Positions 7,019 through 11,764 of a DNA stretch of 11,764 nt are shown piece after piece; the first letter of the stretch is position 1, and each line of letters starts with the position of its first letter. The notes beneath the pieces are model-generated. The model was not told where the DNA came from. It did no database searches and saw only the letters and a list, made by a program, of their open reading frames with translations. Both the position numbers and the translations under genes were made by a program. The stretch comes from Muribaculaceae bacterium. GTDB lineage: Bacteria > Bacteroidota > Bacteroidia > Bacteroidales > Muribaculaceae. The stretch is taken from contig JAGCVR010000118.1 in assembly GCA_017962285.1 (NCBI GenBank), forward strand, positions 1 to 11,764, given 5' to 3'.

Positions 7019-9307
7019 TTAGTAAGTAATCATGACAGCGCTAAGTGGCGGAAGTGTAATCAGTCGGGTCTTAATAGGTGTGCCCTCGCAGTCCGCAGGG
7101 TCGTTATGGAGCCTCGCGCCCTTGGGCTTTTTCACGAGAGAAATGGTTTGAGTCTCAGGAAGATAATTCACAAGGAATGCAGCCTTTTTGCCCTTGTGGT
7201 CCCAGTTGCACTGAAATACGGAACTGAAAGGGATGTCCTTTTGTGCCACTTTGTTGTACATCGGCACCGGGTAGTCTCCGCTGATTTCCAGTGGCCGTTC
7301 CATCCTGCCGTAAACCAGGAAATCCTTGCCGGAGTGTCGCCGCCATGCATTCAGGTTGCGAACCAGTGCCGTGGCGTGGCTCTGGTTGGGCATCACTCCG
7401 TCCCATGCACCGTCCCAGTCCCATATCATGTCACCGTCGTCCCGGATTATTATGGTGAACATGTCGCCGGCGCAGAATGCGTACGCAAGGCGCTGAAGGA
7501 GATTGTAGGGCGACTTCTCGTGGTCGATGCAGACACTCACCTGATTCTGGTTGCCCATGAAATTGTTCACATATTCATGATACACATAGGCGTAGGCGGG
7601 AACTGGAGTCCCTGCCATAAGGTTTATCGTGGCACGGGCATCGTTGAACCGCAGGTTGTCCATGAACGGCTCAGCTGCTGCCGCCTCGCAGCCTACAAGC
7701 ATGTGGCGCGGCGAGTTTGATGCCGCTGCGGTGCAACTGTCGAGCACATCCTTCATTGCATCGGTCAGCCACTTCCCGGGTCCGTAGGGGTGATTGTGCG
7801 CTTGGTCACCATAGCAGTGATATGCCGCACCTCCAAGGTTCTGGTCGAAATACTGTACGTAATCCACATCATGGCGGGCTATCTCCCGTATCTGTGAAGA
7901 AGCGACCGATGCCGCAAAGCCGCAGGCGGGGCACATGTCCCAACCTATCCTTTGGGAATATGGTCCGGCACAGACGTTTACCTGTGCGAGTTGCCCGTCG
8001 GGGGCCACTTTCATTACCCTTTCCAGATGCTTCTCTTCGAATTCCCTGTAGTTGTTGTATGTTGTGTCGGTGTTGCTCCTCAGTGTATAACCGATTCCGC
8101 TGGCATACAGACCGATGAGGTTGTTCTTGGAGTGGAGCCCGCTGATGAACTCAGTCAGCGCAGCTTCTCCGCCATAAGGAGGCCACACATACGGGGGCGA
8201 CCATGGCGCAGAGCCTTCCCAGTGCATCAGCAGTGCCATGATTCGGCTGTCAAGCGCCGAGGCGTACCAGTCTATCGTCGGCAGGGCTGCGGAATAAGGA
8301 TACAATGCGTTTGGGGTCATGTCTCCCAAGTCGAGTTTGCCTCTTACGGGATAAGTTATAATTACGGGAGAGTCGTGATACCATTCTGGAAGTTCCGGAT
8401 TCTCGGCAATGCGTGGAGGAAGATAAGTGGCCGATTTGAGAGCCCAGTCGCGGTAGATGTCGGCAGCATCGTACCAGTCGCCTTTGAAAACGGTGGTTAC
8501 CACATCGTAAGGCAGACAATAGCGCCCGGTGGCACCGTCGGTGAACAGGCGCAGGTCGAGCATGATGCCGTCGTCCTGCGTCTTGTAGAATTCAAATCCT
8601 TTGGGACGATGTTCCGAATCTCGGGCTGTTACGCACAGTCCTGCCTTGTCGTTGTACCATGCCGTGAACTGCATCTGCACTGAGCCTGGATACTGTCCGC
8701 CCCATCCAAGGGTGGGGTAGCCTTGGGGCTTGTGCGAGAGCCATCCGTGTTCACGGAAATCCACATCGTCGATAAGGCAGCCTTCCTGTGCGGGCCAGAA
8801 GATGTGTCCTTTACCGCCGGTCGCGCATAAGTCATTGGGTACCACCATTCTGGGAAAATCAATATGGTCCAGGCAGAAGTGCTCTGGAATGCCGTCCACC
8901 CTGATGTTCCAATGAATGTCGGGGCTTTTGCGTGGGAAACTGATTACGGCGACAGCCTCCATGGAACTTCCCGGGAATCTTTTGAAACAGAAAACCACGG
9001 AATCGTCATACTGGCGACATTCGATTTCTGATGCTTCGGTGGATTTAATGCTGAGAAGTTCTCCCGATTTGCTTCGGTCCCTGAGTCCAAGAGCGAAAAG
9101 CGGTTCTCTCTGCACCGAAGTGGATAGTACCGACGTGTTCTTCATTTCAAGGCTTATGACGGTTCCCTTCCTGGAGTCGAGCCGCAGTGTGTAAAACTTG
9201 TTTCCCCGTGAGATAATATCATCTCCGCTGTCGTTCGCGAGACATGGTGTCGCACCCGATGTGAGTAGCAACATTACTATATGAAAGAATAAAAACCGTC
9301 TGTGCAT
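7019..9307 (-). CDS. Exported glycoside-hydrolase-like protein (DUF6259-type)
   Basis: A 762-residue secreted or periplasmic protein that looks like a carbohydrate-active enzyme of the DUF6259 type. This is recognised from overall character, not proven. Residues 1-24 are a Sec signal peptide (cleavage likely after PCLA; no convincing lipobox). Residues about 30-290 form a beta-rich N-terminal domain like the beta-sandwich that precedes many glycosidase barrels. Residues about 310-640 look like a (beta/alpha)8 barrel with aromatic- and acid-rich loops: MHWEGSAPWSPPYVWPPYGG (361-380), DVDYVQYFDQN (480-490) and LVGCEAAAAEPF (537-548). Asp488 and Glu541 are the best candidates for catalytic acids. 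The C-terminal 660-762 is a small beta domain. The substrate is unknown. It has its own promoter and stands alone: no SusC/SusD pair or other hydrolase is in view. Function beyond a general carbohydrate role is inference. Confidence 0.75.
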   Translation of the reverse strand: MHRRFLFFHIVMLLLTSGATPCLANDSGDDIISRGNKFYTLRLDSRKGTVISLEMKNTSVLSTSVQREPLFALGLRDRSKSGELLSIKSTEASEIECRQYDDSVVFCFKRFPGSSMEAVAVISFPRKSPDIHWNIRVDGIPEHFCLDHIDFPRMVVPNDLCATGGKGHIFWPAQEGCLIDDVDFREHGWLSHKPQGYPTLGWGGQYPGSVQMQFTAWYNDKAGLCVTARDSEHRPKGFEFYKTQDDGIMLDLRLFTDGATGRYCLPYDVVTTVFKGDWYDAADIYRDWALKSATYLPPRIAENPELPEWYHDSPVIITYPVRGKLDLGDMTPNALYPYSAALPTIDWYASALDSRIMALLMHWEGSAPWSPPYVWPPYGGEAALTEFISGLHSKNNLIGLYASGIGYTLRSNTDTTYNNYREFEEKHLERVMKVAPDGQLAQVNVCAGPYSQRIGWDMCPACGFAASVASSQIREIARHDVDYVQYFDQNLGGAAYHCYGDQAHNHPYGPGKWLTDAMKDVLDSCTAAASNSPRHMLVGCEAAAAEPFMDNLRFNDARATINLMAGTPVPAYAYVYHEYVNNFMGNQNQVSVCIDHEKSPYNLLQRLAYAFCAGDMFTIIIRDDGDMIWDWDGAWDGVMPNQSHATALVRNLNAWRRHSGKDFLVYGRMERPLEISGDYPVPMYNKVAQKDIPFSSVFQCNWDHKGKKAAFLVNYLPETQTISLVKKPKGARLHNDPADCEGTPIKTRLITLPPLSAVMITY

Positions 9308-9350
9308 ATTTAATATAAGTTATTGATAGGAGTACTTGGTTCTTAATGTG

Positions 9351-9381
9351 CAAATTTAATCATAAATATCGCCATTTACAA
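9351..9381 (-). promoter_or_regulatory. Promoter of the exported hydrolase gene
   Basis: Minus-strand TTG (9381 to 9379), 20 bp, then TAAATTTG (9358 to 9351): both elements match the Bacteroidota consensus. Transcription would start near 9345, leaving a leader of about 35-40 nt before the ATG at 9307. It is divergent from the tRNA-Pro promoter, with about 50 bp between the two boxes. Confidence 0.75.
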
Positions 9382-9433
9382 CCTAAAAAACAGGAATTTC
9401 ATCTCCTTAAAATCAAAAAATGGCCGTTTAGTT

Positions 9434-9463
9434 TTGAGTAATTGTTTTTTTTGATTACCTTTG
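9434..9463 (+). promoter_or_regulatory. Promoter of tRNA-Pro
   Basis: TTG at 9434-9436, a 19-bp spacer, then TACCTTTG at 9456-9463 form an exact Bacteroidota promoter. The start of transcription would fall near 9470, about 25 nt before the mature tRNA. Confidence 0.8.
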
Positions 9464-9495
9464 CACCGCAAAACACAAAAGCAGTGTTCTTGTAT

Positions 9496-9569
9496 CGGGG
9501 TGTAGCGCAGTTGGTTAGCGCGCCTGCTTTGGGAGCAGGAGGTCCCAAGTTCGAATCCTGGTACCCCGA
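9496..9569 (+). tRNA. tRNA-Pro (anticodon TGG)
   Basis: Complete cloverleaf. The acceptor stem CGGGGTG pairs with TACCCCG (one G-T wobble) and the discriminator is A. The D arm is GCGC...GCGC, the anticodon stem CCTGC/GCAGG with loop TTTGGGA giving TGG (reads CCA and other proline codons), and the T loop TTCGAAT. CCA is not encoded. It has an exact promoter upstream and a strong terminator 8 bp downstream, so it is a single-gene unit. Confidence 0.97.
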
Positions 9570-9576
9570 CTGACGA

Positions 9577-9622
9577 AAATGCGTTGAAATTCATAACCTG
9601 ATGATTTTCAGCGCATTTTTTT
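9577..9622 (+). terminator. Intrinsic terminator after tRNA-Pro (possibly bidirectional)
   Basis: AAATGCGTTGAAA (9577-9589) pairs over 13 bp with TTTCAGCGCATTT (9606-9618), with one G-T pair and a 16-nt loop, and is followed by T at 9616-9622. On the opposite strand the hairpin ends in only four T, but it lies just past the stop of the minus-strand lysis-like operon (9627), so it may serve both. Confidence 0.82.
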
Positions 9623-9626
9623 GTTG

Positions 9627-10118
9627 CTAATAGATTCTGTAACTGACTCCCACGCCCACATACGGCTCTATCCGGCGGCTCACAGTACCAATTCCCACGC
9701 CCGCCTGCACACCCAAACCCCACCGCTTCGGCTTGAGTCGCTCACGGATTGTGACCACTTCGGTGCAGTGGTTCACGAATATGCTGTCCAGGCTCGGCTC
9801 ATACCCGCTTACCCAGGCGCGGTAATCCTCTCCCTCATATCGCTTCTGCGTGATGGGCACCACCACCTGCACGCTGTCATGGACCACCATGGTGTCAAGT
9901 TTCGCTATGGTGTCATGAACGGGCATTGTCCGTACCACATACCGGGTTACGATGCTGTCCCTCACCTCTGGACGGTAGTAGGCGACGGTATCTACAATCC
10001 TAACCGTGTCGCGGCTCACCTCATCCAAACCGCCGTGTCTGTGCGCCCAGAAACTGCAGGCAATGGCTCCCGCCAGGAAACCAATCAACAACCACAATAT
10101 CGCCCTCATCCCTCTCAT
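9627..10118 (-). CDS. Membrane-anchored phage-type protein, DUF6808-like; spanin-like candidate
   Basis: A 163-residue protein, third in the lysis-like operon. Residues 6-24 are a hydrophobic N-terminal segment after Arg2 and Arg5. The end of this segment, AGAIAC, fits the loose lipobox pattern with Cys21, so the protein is either an inner-membrane anchored protein or a lipoprotein. Next comes a beta-rich stretch (about 35-95) with repeated DTV/DSI/DTM motifs (RDTVRIVDTV, RDSIVTRYVV, VHDTIAKLDTMVVHDSVQVVV). This style I associate with small proteins of Bacteroidales phages and prophages annotated DUF6808. The C-terminus (about 132-163) alternates Gly and hydrophobic residues and ends PYVGVGVSYRIY, like an outer-membrane beta strand. 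It follows the peptidase gene after 45 bp, which hold the octamer repeat. Its place after an endolysin-like gene suggests a spanin-like role; this is inference. Confidence 0.75.
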   Translation of the reverse strand: MRGMRAILWLLIGFLAGAIACSFWAHRHGGLDEVSRDTVRIVDTVAYYRPEVRDSIVTRYVVRTMPVHDTIAKLDTMVVHDSVQVVVPITQKRYEGEDYRAWVSGYEPSLDSIFVNHCTEVVTIRERLKPKRWGLGVQAGVGIGTVSRRIEPYVGVGVSYRIY

Positions 10119-10132
10119 ATAAATGTATCTGC

Positions 10133-10164
10133 TTGTTTACTCGTTTACTTGTTTACTTGTTAAC
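10133..10164. repeat. Four tandem TYGTTWAC octamers
   Basis: Four perfectly phased 8-bp units: TTGTTTAC (10133-10140), TCGTTTAC (10141-10148), TTGTTTAC (10149-10156) and TTGTTAAC (10157-10164). They fill most of the gap between the peptidase and spanin-like genes and touch the peptidase stop codon. The same unit recurs in the same direction at 11128-11174. Confidence 0.85.
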
Positions 10165-10565
10165 TATAAGTGAAGAATCTGTCTGCGCTGTCTTGGCCCG
10201 TAGCTTACGTGAATCCAGCTGTAGTTCTTCTCGTCAATCAACTGGTCGAAAGGCAGACCTGCCGACTTAATCAACTTAAACAAACGGATGTTGTCGCTCC
10301 TGCACCCCGACTTTGCCTTGATGTCGGCCGCTTCGCCCTTCATGTGCTGACTGCTCTTCGCGCCGCCAACAGCCTTGTTAAGACTCGGACAGCGGTAGCC
10401 GCTGGTAACGATGATGGGCGCGCCCCACCGCTCACGCAACGGGTCAAGCACCTTGTCAACGAGCATCTCCAGATTCGCCTTGATTTCGGGAGTAGGGGAG
10501 TTGTCTATCCCTCTCGCTTTTGCCGTCTCGGAGCGCGTCAGCTCCTCAAATGTAAAGTACTTCAT
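10164..10565 (-). CDS. M15-family zinc peptidase (phage endolysin type)
   Basis: A 133-residue enzyme of the Peptidase_M15 group, predicted to cut peptide cross-links of peptidoglycan (D-Ala carboxypeptidase or L-Ala-D-Glu/DD-endopeptidase type). The zinc signature is complete: SSQHMKGEAADI gives His74 and Asp81, and SWIHVS gives His119. The preceding VTSGYRCPSLNKAVGGAKSS (53-72) is the usual substrate-side loop, and DQLIDE (107-112) may supply the catalytic acid. There is no signal peptide, and the protein is little more than the catalytic domain, as in phage endolysins that leave the cytoplasm through a holin. That fits its neighbour: its ATG overlaps the stop of the holin-like gene in ATGA, so the two are translationally coupled. 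It could instead act in cell-wall maintenance. Confidence 0.9.
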   Translation of the reverse strand: MKYFTFEELTRSETAKARGIDNSPTPEIKANLEMLVDKVLDPLRERWGAPIIVTSGYRCPSLNKAVGGAKSSQHMKGEAADIKAKSGCRSDNIRLFKLIKSAGLPFDQLIDEKNYSWIHVSYGPRQRRQILHL

Positions 10566-10804
10566 GATCTGAACCCTTTCGCCCTTAATTCTTCGTCAAG
10601 TCCGCGCAAGCGGTTGTCGAAATACAACTTAATCCCGAAAATACTTCCTGCGTAAACCAGCGCTTCACCCATCATGGCGAGCACAGTGGAATGTATCTCG
10701 CCCAGTGGTGGCACGCAGAAGCCGGCGATGCTCAGTCCCACGCCCACGCCGAGCATCCCAACAGCACTCATCACCGCAATGGTGTCTTTCTTGTCTTTAG
10801 TCAT
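10562..10804 (-). CDS. Small two-helix membrane protein, holin-like
   Basis: An 80-residue protein with two predicted membrane helices (about 9-30 and 40-62) joined by a short VPPLGEIHS loop. Its lysine-rich N-terminus (MTKDKKD) and charged C-terminal tail (NRLRGLDEELRAKGFRS) are the layout of class II holins. I recognise similar small proteins from Bacteroidales genomes next to peptidoglycan hydrolases, but I know of no assigned function. It is first in the operon, overlaps the M15 peptidase gene by 4 bp, and has a promoter matching consensus. Its start is preceded by AAGGAGAG, a strong Shine-Dalgarno about 8 nt upstream that is unlike the other genes here. A holin role is inferred from topology and context. 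Confidence 0.78.
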   Translation of the reverse strand: MTKDKKDTIAVMSAVGMLGVGVGLSIAGFCVPPLGEIHSTVLAMMGEALVYAGSIFGIKLYFDNRLRGLDEELRAKGFRS

Positions 10805-10811
10805 AATAATC

Positions 10812-10820
10812 TCTCCTTTT
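10812..10820 (-). promoter_or_regulatory. Strong Shine-Dalgarno of the holin-like gene
   Basis: On the minus strand an AAAGGAGAG core lies about 7-8 nt before the ATG at 10804. No other gene in the window shows a comparable purine core at this spacing. It supports the 10804 start and suggests a different origin for the operon. Confidence 0.6.
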
Positions 10821-10826
10821 TTCGGG

Positions 10827-10857
10827 CAAAATTAAATGACTAACAATCTGCGGTCAA
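10827..10857 (-). promoter_or_regulatory. Promoter of the lysis-like operon
   Basis: Minus-strand TTG (10857 to 10855), 20 bp, then TAATTTTG (10834 to 10827) match the host housekeeping promoter consensus. Transcription would begin near 10820 and leave a very short leader before the holin-like ATG. I see no operator-like dyad over the boxes. Confidence 0.72.
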
Positions 10858-10897
10858 TGCTGTTTTCTCCAATAGCATTAATGGCAGTGGCGGATAC

Positions 10898-10932
10898 AAA
10901 AAAGAAGCATCGCCATCGCGGCGATGCTTCTT
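10898..10932 (-). terminator. Intrinsic terminator after tRNA-His
   Basis: AAGAAGCATCGCC (10902-10914) and GGCGATGCTTCTT (10920-10932) form a perfect 13-bp stem with a 5-nt loop. Read on the minus strand the stem is followed by six T (10903 to 10898). The first arm begins at the encoded CCA end of the tRNA. It also separates the tRNA from the promoter of the lysis-like operon. Confidence 0.92.
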
Positions 10933-10934
10933 GG

Positions 10935-11009
10935 GGTGGAATATGGGATTCGAACCCACGACCTTCGGAACCACAATCCGGCACTCTAACCAGCTGAGCT
11001 AATTCCACC
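10935..11009 (-). tRNA. tRNA-His (anticodon GTG)
   Basis: Complete cloverleaf on the minus strand. The extra G at -1 (11009) faces C73 (10935), the hallmark of tRNA-His. The acceptor stem GTGGAAT pairs with ATTCCAC; the D arm is GCTC/GAGT; the anticodon loop is TTGTGGT (GTG); the T arm is GTGGG/CCCAT around TTCGAAT. CCA appears to be encoded at 10934-10932, touching the terminator hairpin. The anticodon stem CCGGA/TCCGA has a C-A mismatch at its outermost pair (27-43). Confidence 0.96.
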
Positions 11010-11027
11010 ATGTTGCGTTTTGCGTTG

Positions 11028-11057
11028 CAAAGTTACAAAAAAATGACTAATCTCCAA
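11028..11057 (-). promoter_or_regulatory. Promoter of tRNA-His
   Basis: Minus-strand TTG (11057 to 11055), a 19-bp spacer, then TAACTTTG (11035 to 11028) are an exact Bacteroidota promoter. Transcription would start about 10 nt before the mature tRNA. Confidence 0.8.
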
Positions 11058-11127
11058 ACCTCACCATCATTTTTTTACTATAATTCACCGATTATGCTCC
11101 CAAATTCAGCCGAATGCTGGATTTTAC

Positions 11128-11174
11128 TCGTTAACTAAAGTCGTAATTGCTTGTTTACTTGTCAACTCGTTAAC
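11128..11174. repeat. Second TYGTTWAC octamer cluster
   Basis: One unit TCGTTAAC lies at 11128-11135. After 15 bp come three tandem units: TTGTTTAC (11151-11158), TTGTCAAC (11159-11166) and TCGTTAAC (11167-11174). They have the same unit length and orientation as the cluster at 10133-10164. The cluster lies in the gene-free 250 bp between the tRNA-His promoter and the skp terminator; apart from it and those elements I see nothing else there. Confidence 0.8.
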
Positions 11175-11190
11175 TAAAAAAGTATCGAGT

Positions 11191-11228
11191 AAAAAAAGTT
11201 TCTGAAGTGGAAACCACCTCAGAAACTT
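11191..11228 (-). terminator. Intrinsic terminator of the skp/ompH gene
   Basis: AAGTTTCTGA-A-GTGG (11196-11210) pairs with CCAC-C-TCAGAAACTT (11214-11228): 14 bp with one A-C mismatch and an AAA loop. On the minus strand it runs into seven T (11197 to 11191). It lies 33 bp past the skp stop codon. Confidence 0.92.
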
Positions 11229-11261
11229 AATGCTTTATGCTCGAAATCAACCAAAGGCGGC

Positions 11262-11764
11262 CTATTCAATGCCGAGTCGCTGCTTTACCTGGCCGGTGAT
11301 GTCGATTGCTTCGGGGGAGGCATAAACCACGCCCTGACCTTTGTCGAGCACCACTGTTATTCCATTGGCATCAGCCACGGTCTTAATGGCAGCCTGAAGT
11401 TTTGCCTTGATTGGGGCAAGCAACTGTTCACGTTGCTGGTTGATGTCGTTTCGGGTATTCTGCTCAAATTCGCTTATTTTGCGGTCGTTCTCCTGTATCT
11501 CCTGAATGCGGCGGTCGCGGATTGTGGCAGGAGTCGTGGCATCGCCGGCTATCGCCTGATAGTCGGCATATTTTTTGCTGAACTCGGTCTTGAGCATGTC
11601 GTACTCGGCTTGATACCGTGCCGAAAGATCGCTGAGCTGCTGCTCGGCGGCCGCCTTCTCGGGCATCGCGTCAAACACGCCTTTCAGGTCCACCACCGCC
11701 ACCTTGCTCTGCCCCATTGCCATGACGGGCAGTACCGCCATAAATAAAGCCAATTTCTTACTCC
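11262..11764 (-). CDS. Skp/OmpH-family periplasmic chaperone, 5' end cut by window edge
   Basis: Periplasmic chaperone that holds unfolded outer-membrane proteins on their way to the BAM complex. The visible frame runs through the right edge. Reading it upstream of the TTG at 11753 gives ...SKKLALFMAVLPVMAMGQ, the core of a Sec signal peptide. The true ATG is therefore probably just beyond the window, and the TTG is not the start. The mature part begins QSKVAVVDLKGVFDAMPEK, the standard OmpH opening, and continues with a long charged helical arm (about 40-125; EIQENDRKISEFEQNTRNDI) and the closing strand ITVVLDKGQGVVYASPEAID. About 168 codons are present, normal for the family less a few residues. 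In Bacteroidota, skp genes often follow bamA; that region is outside the window. A strong terminator follows it. Confidence 0.93.
   Translation of the reverse strand, partial: SKKLALFMAVLPVMAMGQSKVAVVDLKGVFDAMPEKAAAEQQLSDLSARYQAEYDMLKTEFSKKYADYQAIAGDATTPATIRDRRIQEIQENDRKISEFEQNTRNDINQQREQLLAPIKAKLQAAIKTVADANGITVVLDKGQGVVYASPEAIDITGQVKQRLGIE

Noticed and set aside
9376..9723. Minus-strand open frame of 115 codons across tRNA-Pro
   Set aside because: Its middle is the antisense translation of the tRNA, a familiar false protein in annotations, and it spans a promoter and a terminator.
9621..10163. Plus-strand open frame of 180 codons ending in LLVYLFTC
   Set aside because: Antisense to the spanin-like gene, and its C-terminus is simply the translated octamer repeat.
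10133..11174. CRISPR array or phage attachment sites
   Set aside because: The octamers are contiguous and lack spacers of uniform length. No copy of either tRNA 3' end was found as a direct repeat at the other side of the cassette, and there is no integrase.
11162..11190. Weak hairpin ACTCG...CGAGT beside the skp terminator
   Set aside because: Only five continuous pairs, and one arm overlaps the octamer repeat. The adjacent 14-bp hairpin explains termination better.

Overview
This 11.8 kb window comes from the chromosome of a Bacteroidota bacterium, almost certainly order Bacteroidales. A gut lineage such as Muribaculaceae or a relative is my guess, but the family is not proven. The evidence is: (i) genes mostly lack Shine-Dalgarno sequences; (ii) at least four promoters match the Bacteroidota primary-sigma consensus TTG-N19/20-TAnnTTTG; (iii) the protein families and their order (two-gene Wza/Wzc export pair, aspS-nif3-zinc-ribbon operon, Skp/OmpH) are typical of the group. 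Base composition is roughly balanced.

Layout. Every protein gene lies on the minus strand, so read from right to left. The right edge holds a 5'-truncated Skp/OmpH periplasmic chaperone gene with a strong terminator. A quiet intergenic stretch with 8-bp repeats follows, then a tRNA-His(GTG) gene with its own promoter and terminator. Next is a compact three-gene unit (9627-10804): a two-helix holin-like protein, an M15-type zinc peptidase, and an N-terminally anchored protein with a beta-rich tail. It looks like a stand-alone lysis cassette of phage origin, with no phage structural or replication genes beside it. It has its own host-type promoter. It converges on a plus-strand tRNA-Pro(TGG) gene, and a hairpin between them can terminate from both sides.

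Between 7.0 and 9.3 kb is one large exported glycoside-hydrolase-like gene, resembling DUF6259 proteins, with its own promoter and no SusC/SusD partner in view. An operon of aspS, a Nif3-like metal protein and a coiled-coil C4 zinc-ribbon protein follows (3543-6870), tightly packed by a 1-bp overlap and a 2-bp gap.

The left third begins a polysaccharide export locus: a Wza-like outer-membrane lipoprotein, a Wzc-like chain-length regulator and BY-kinase, then the start of a hydrophobic protein that runs off the left edge. A perfect 23-bp dyad lies just upstream of the wza-like gene and is a candidate operator or leader hairpin.

The most interesting elements are the orphan lysis cassette with its spanin-like third gene, the tandem TYGTTWAC octamers inside and beside it, and the dyad in front of the export operon. 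I see no CRISPR array, insertion sequence, integrase or riboswitch that I can support.
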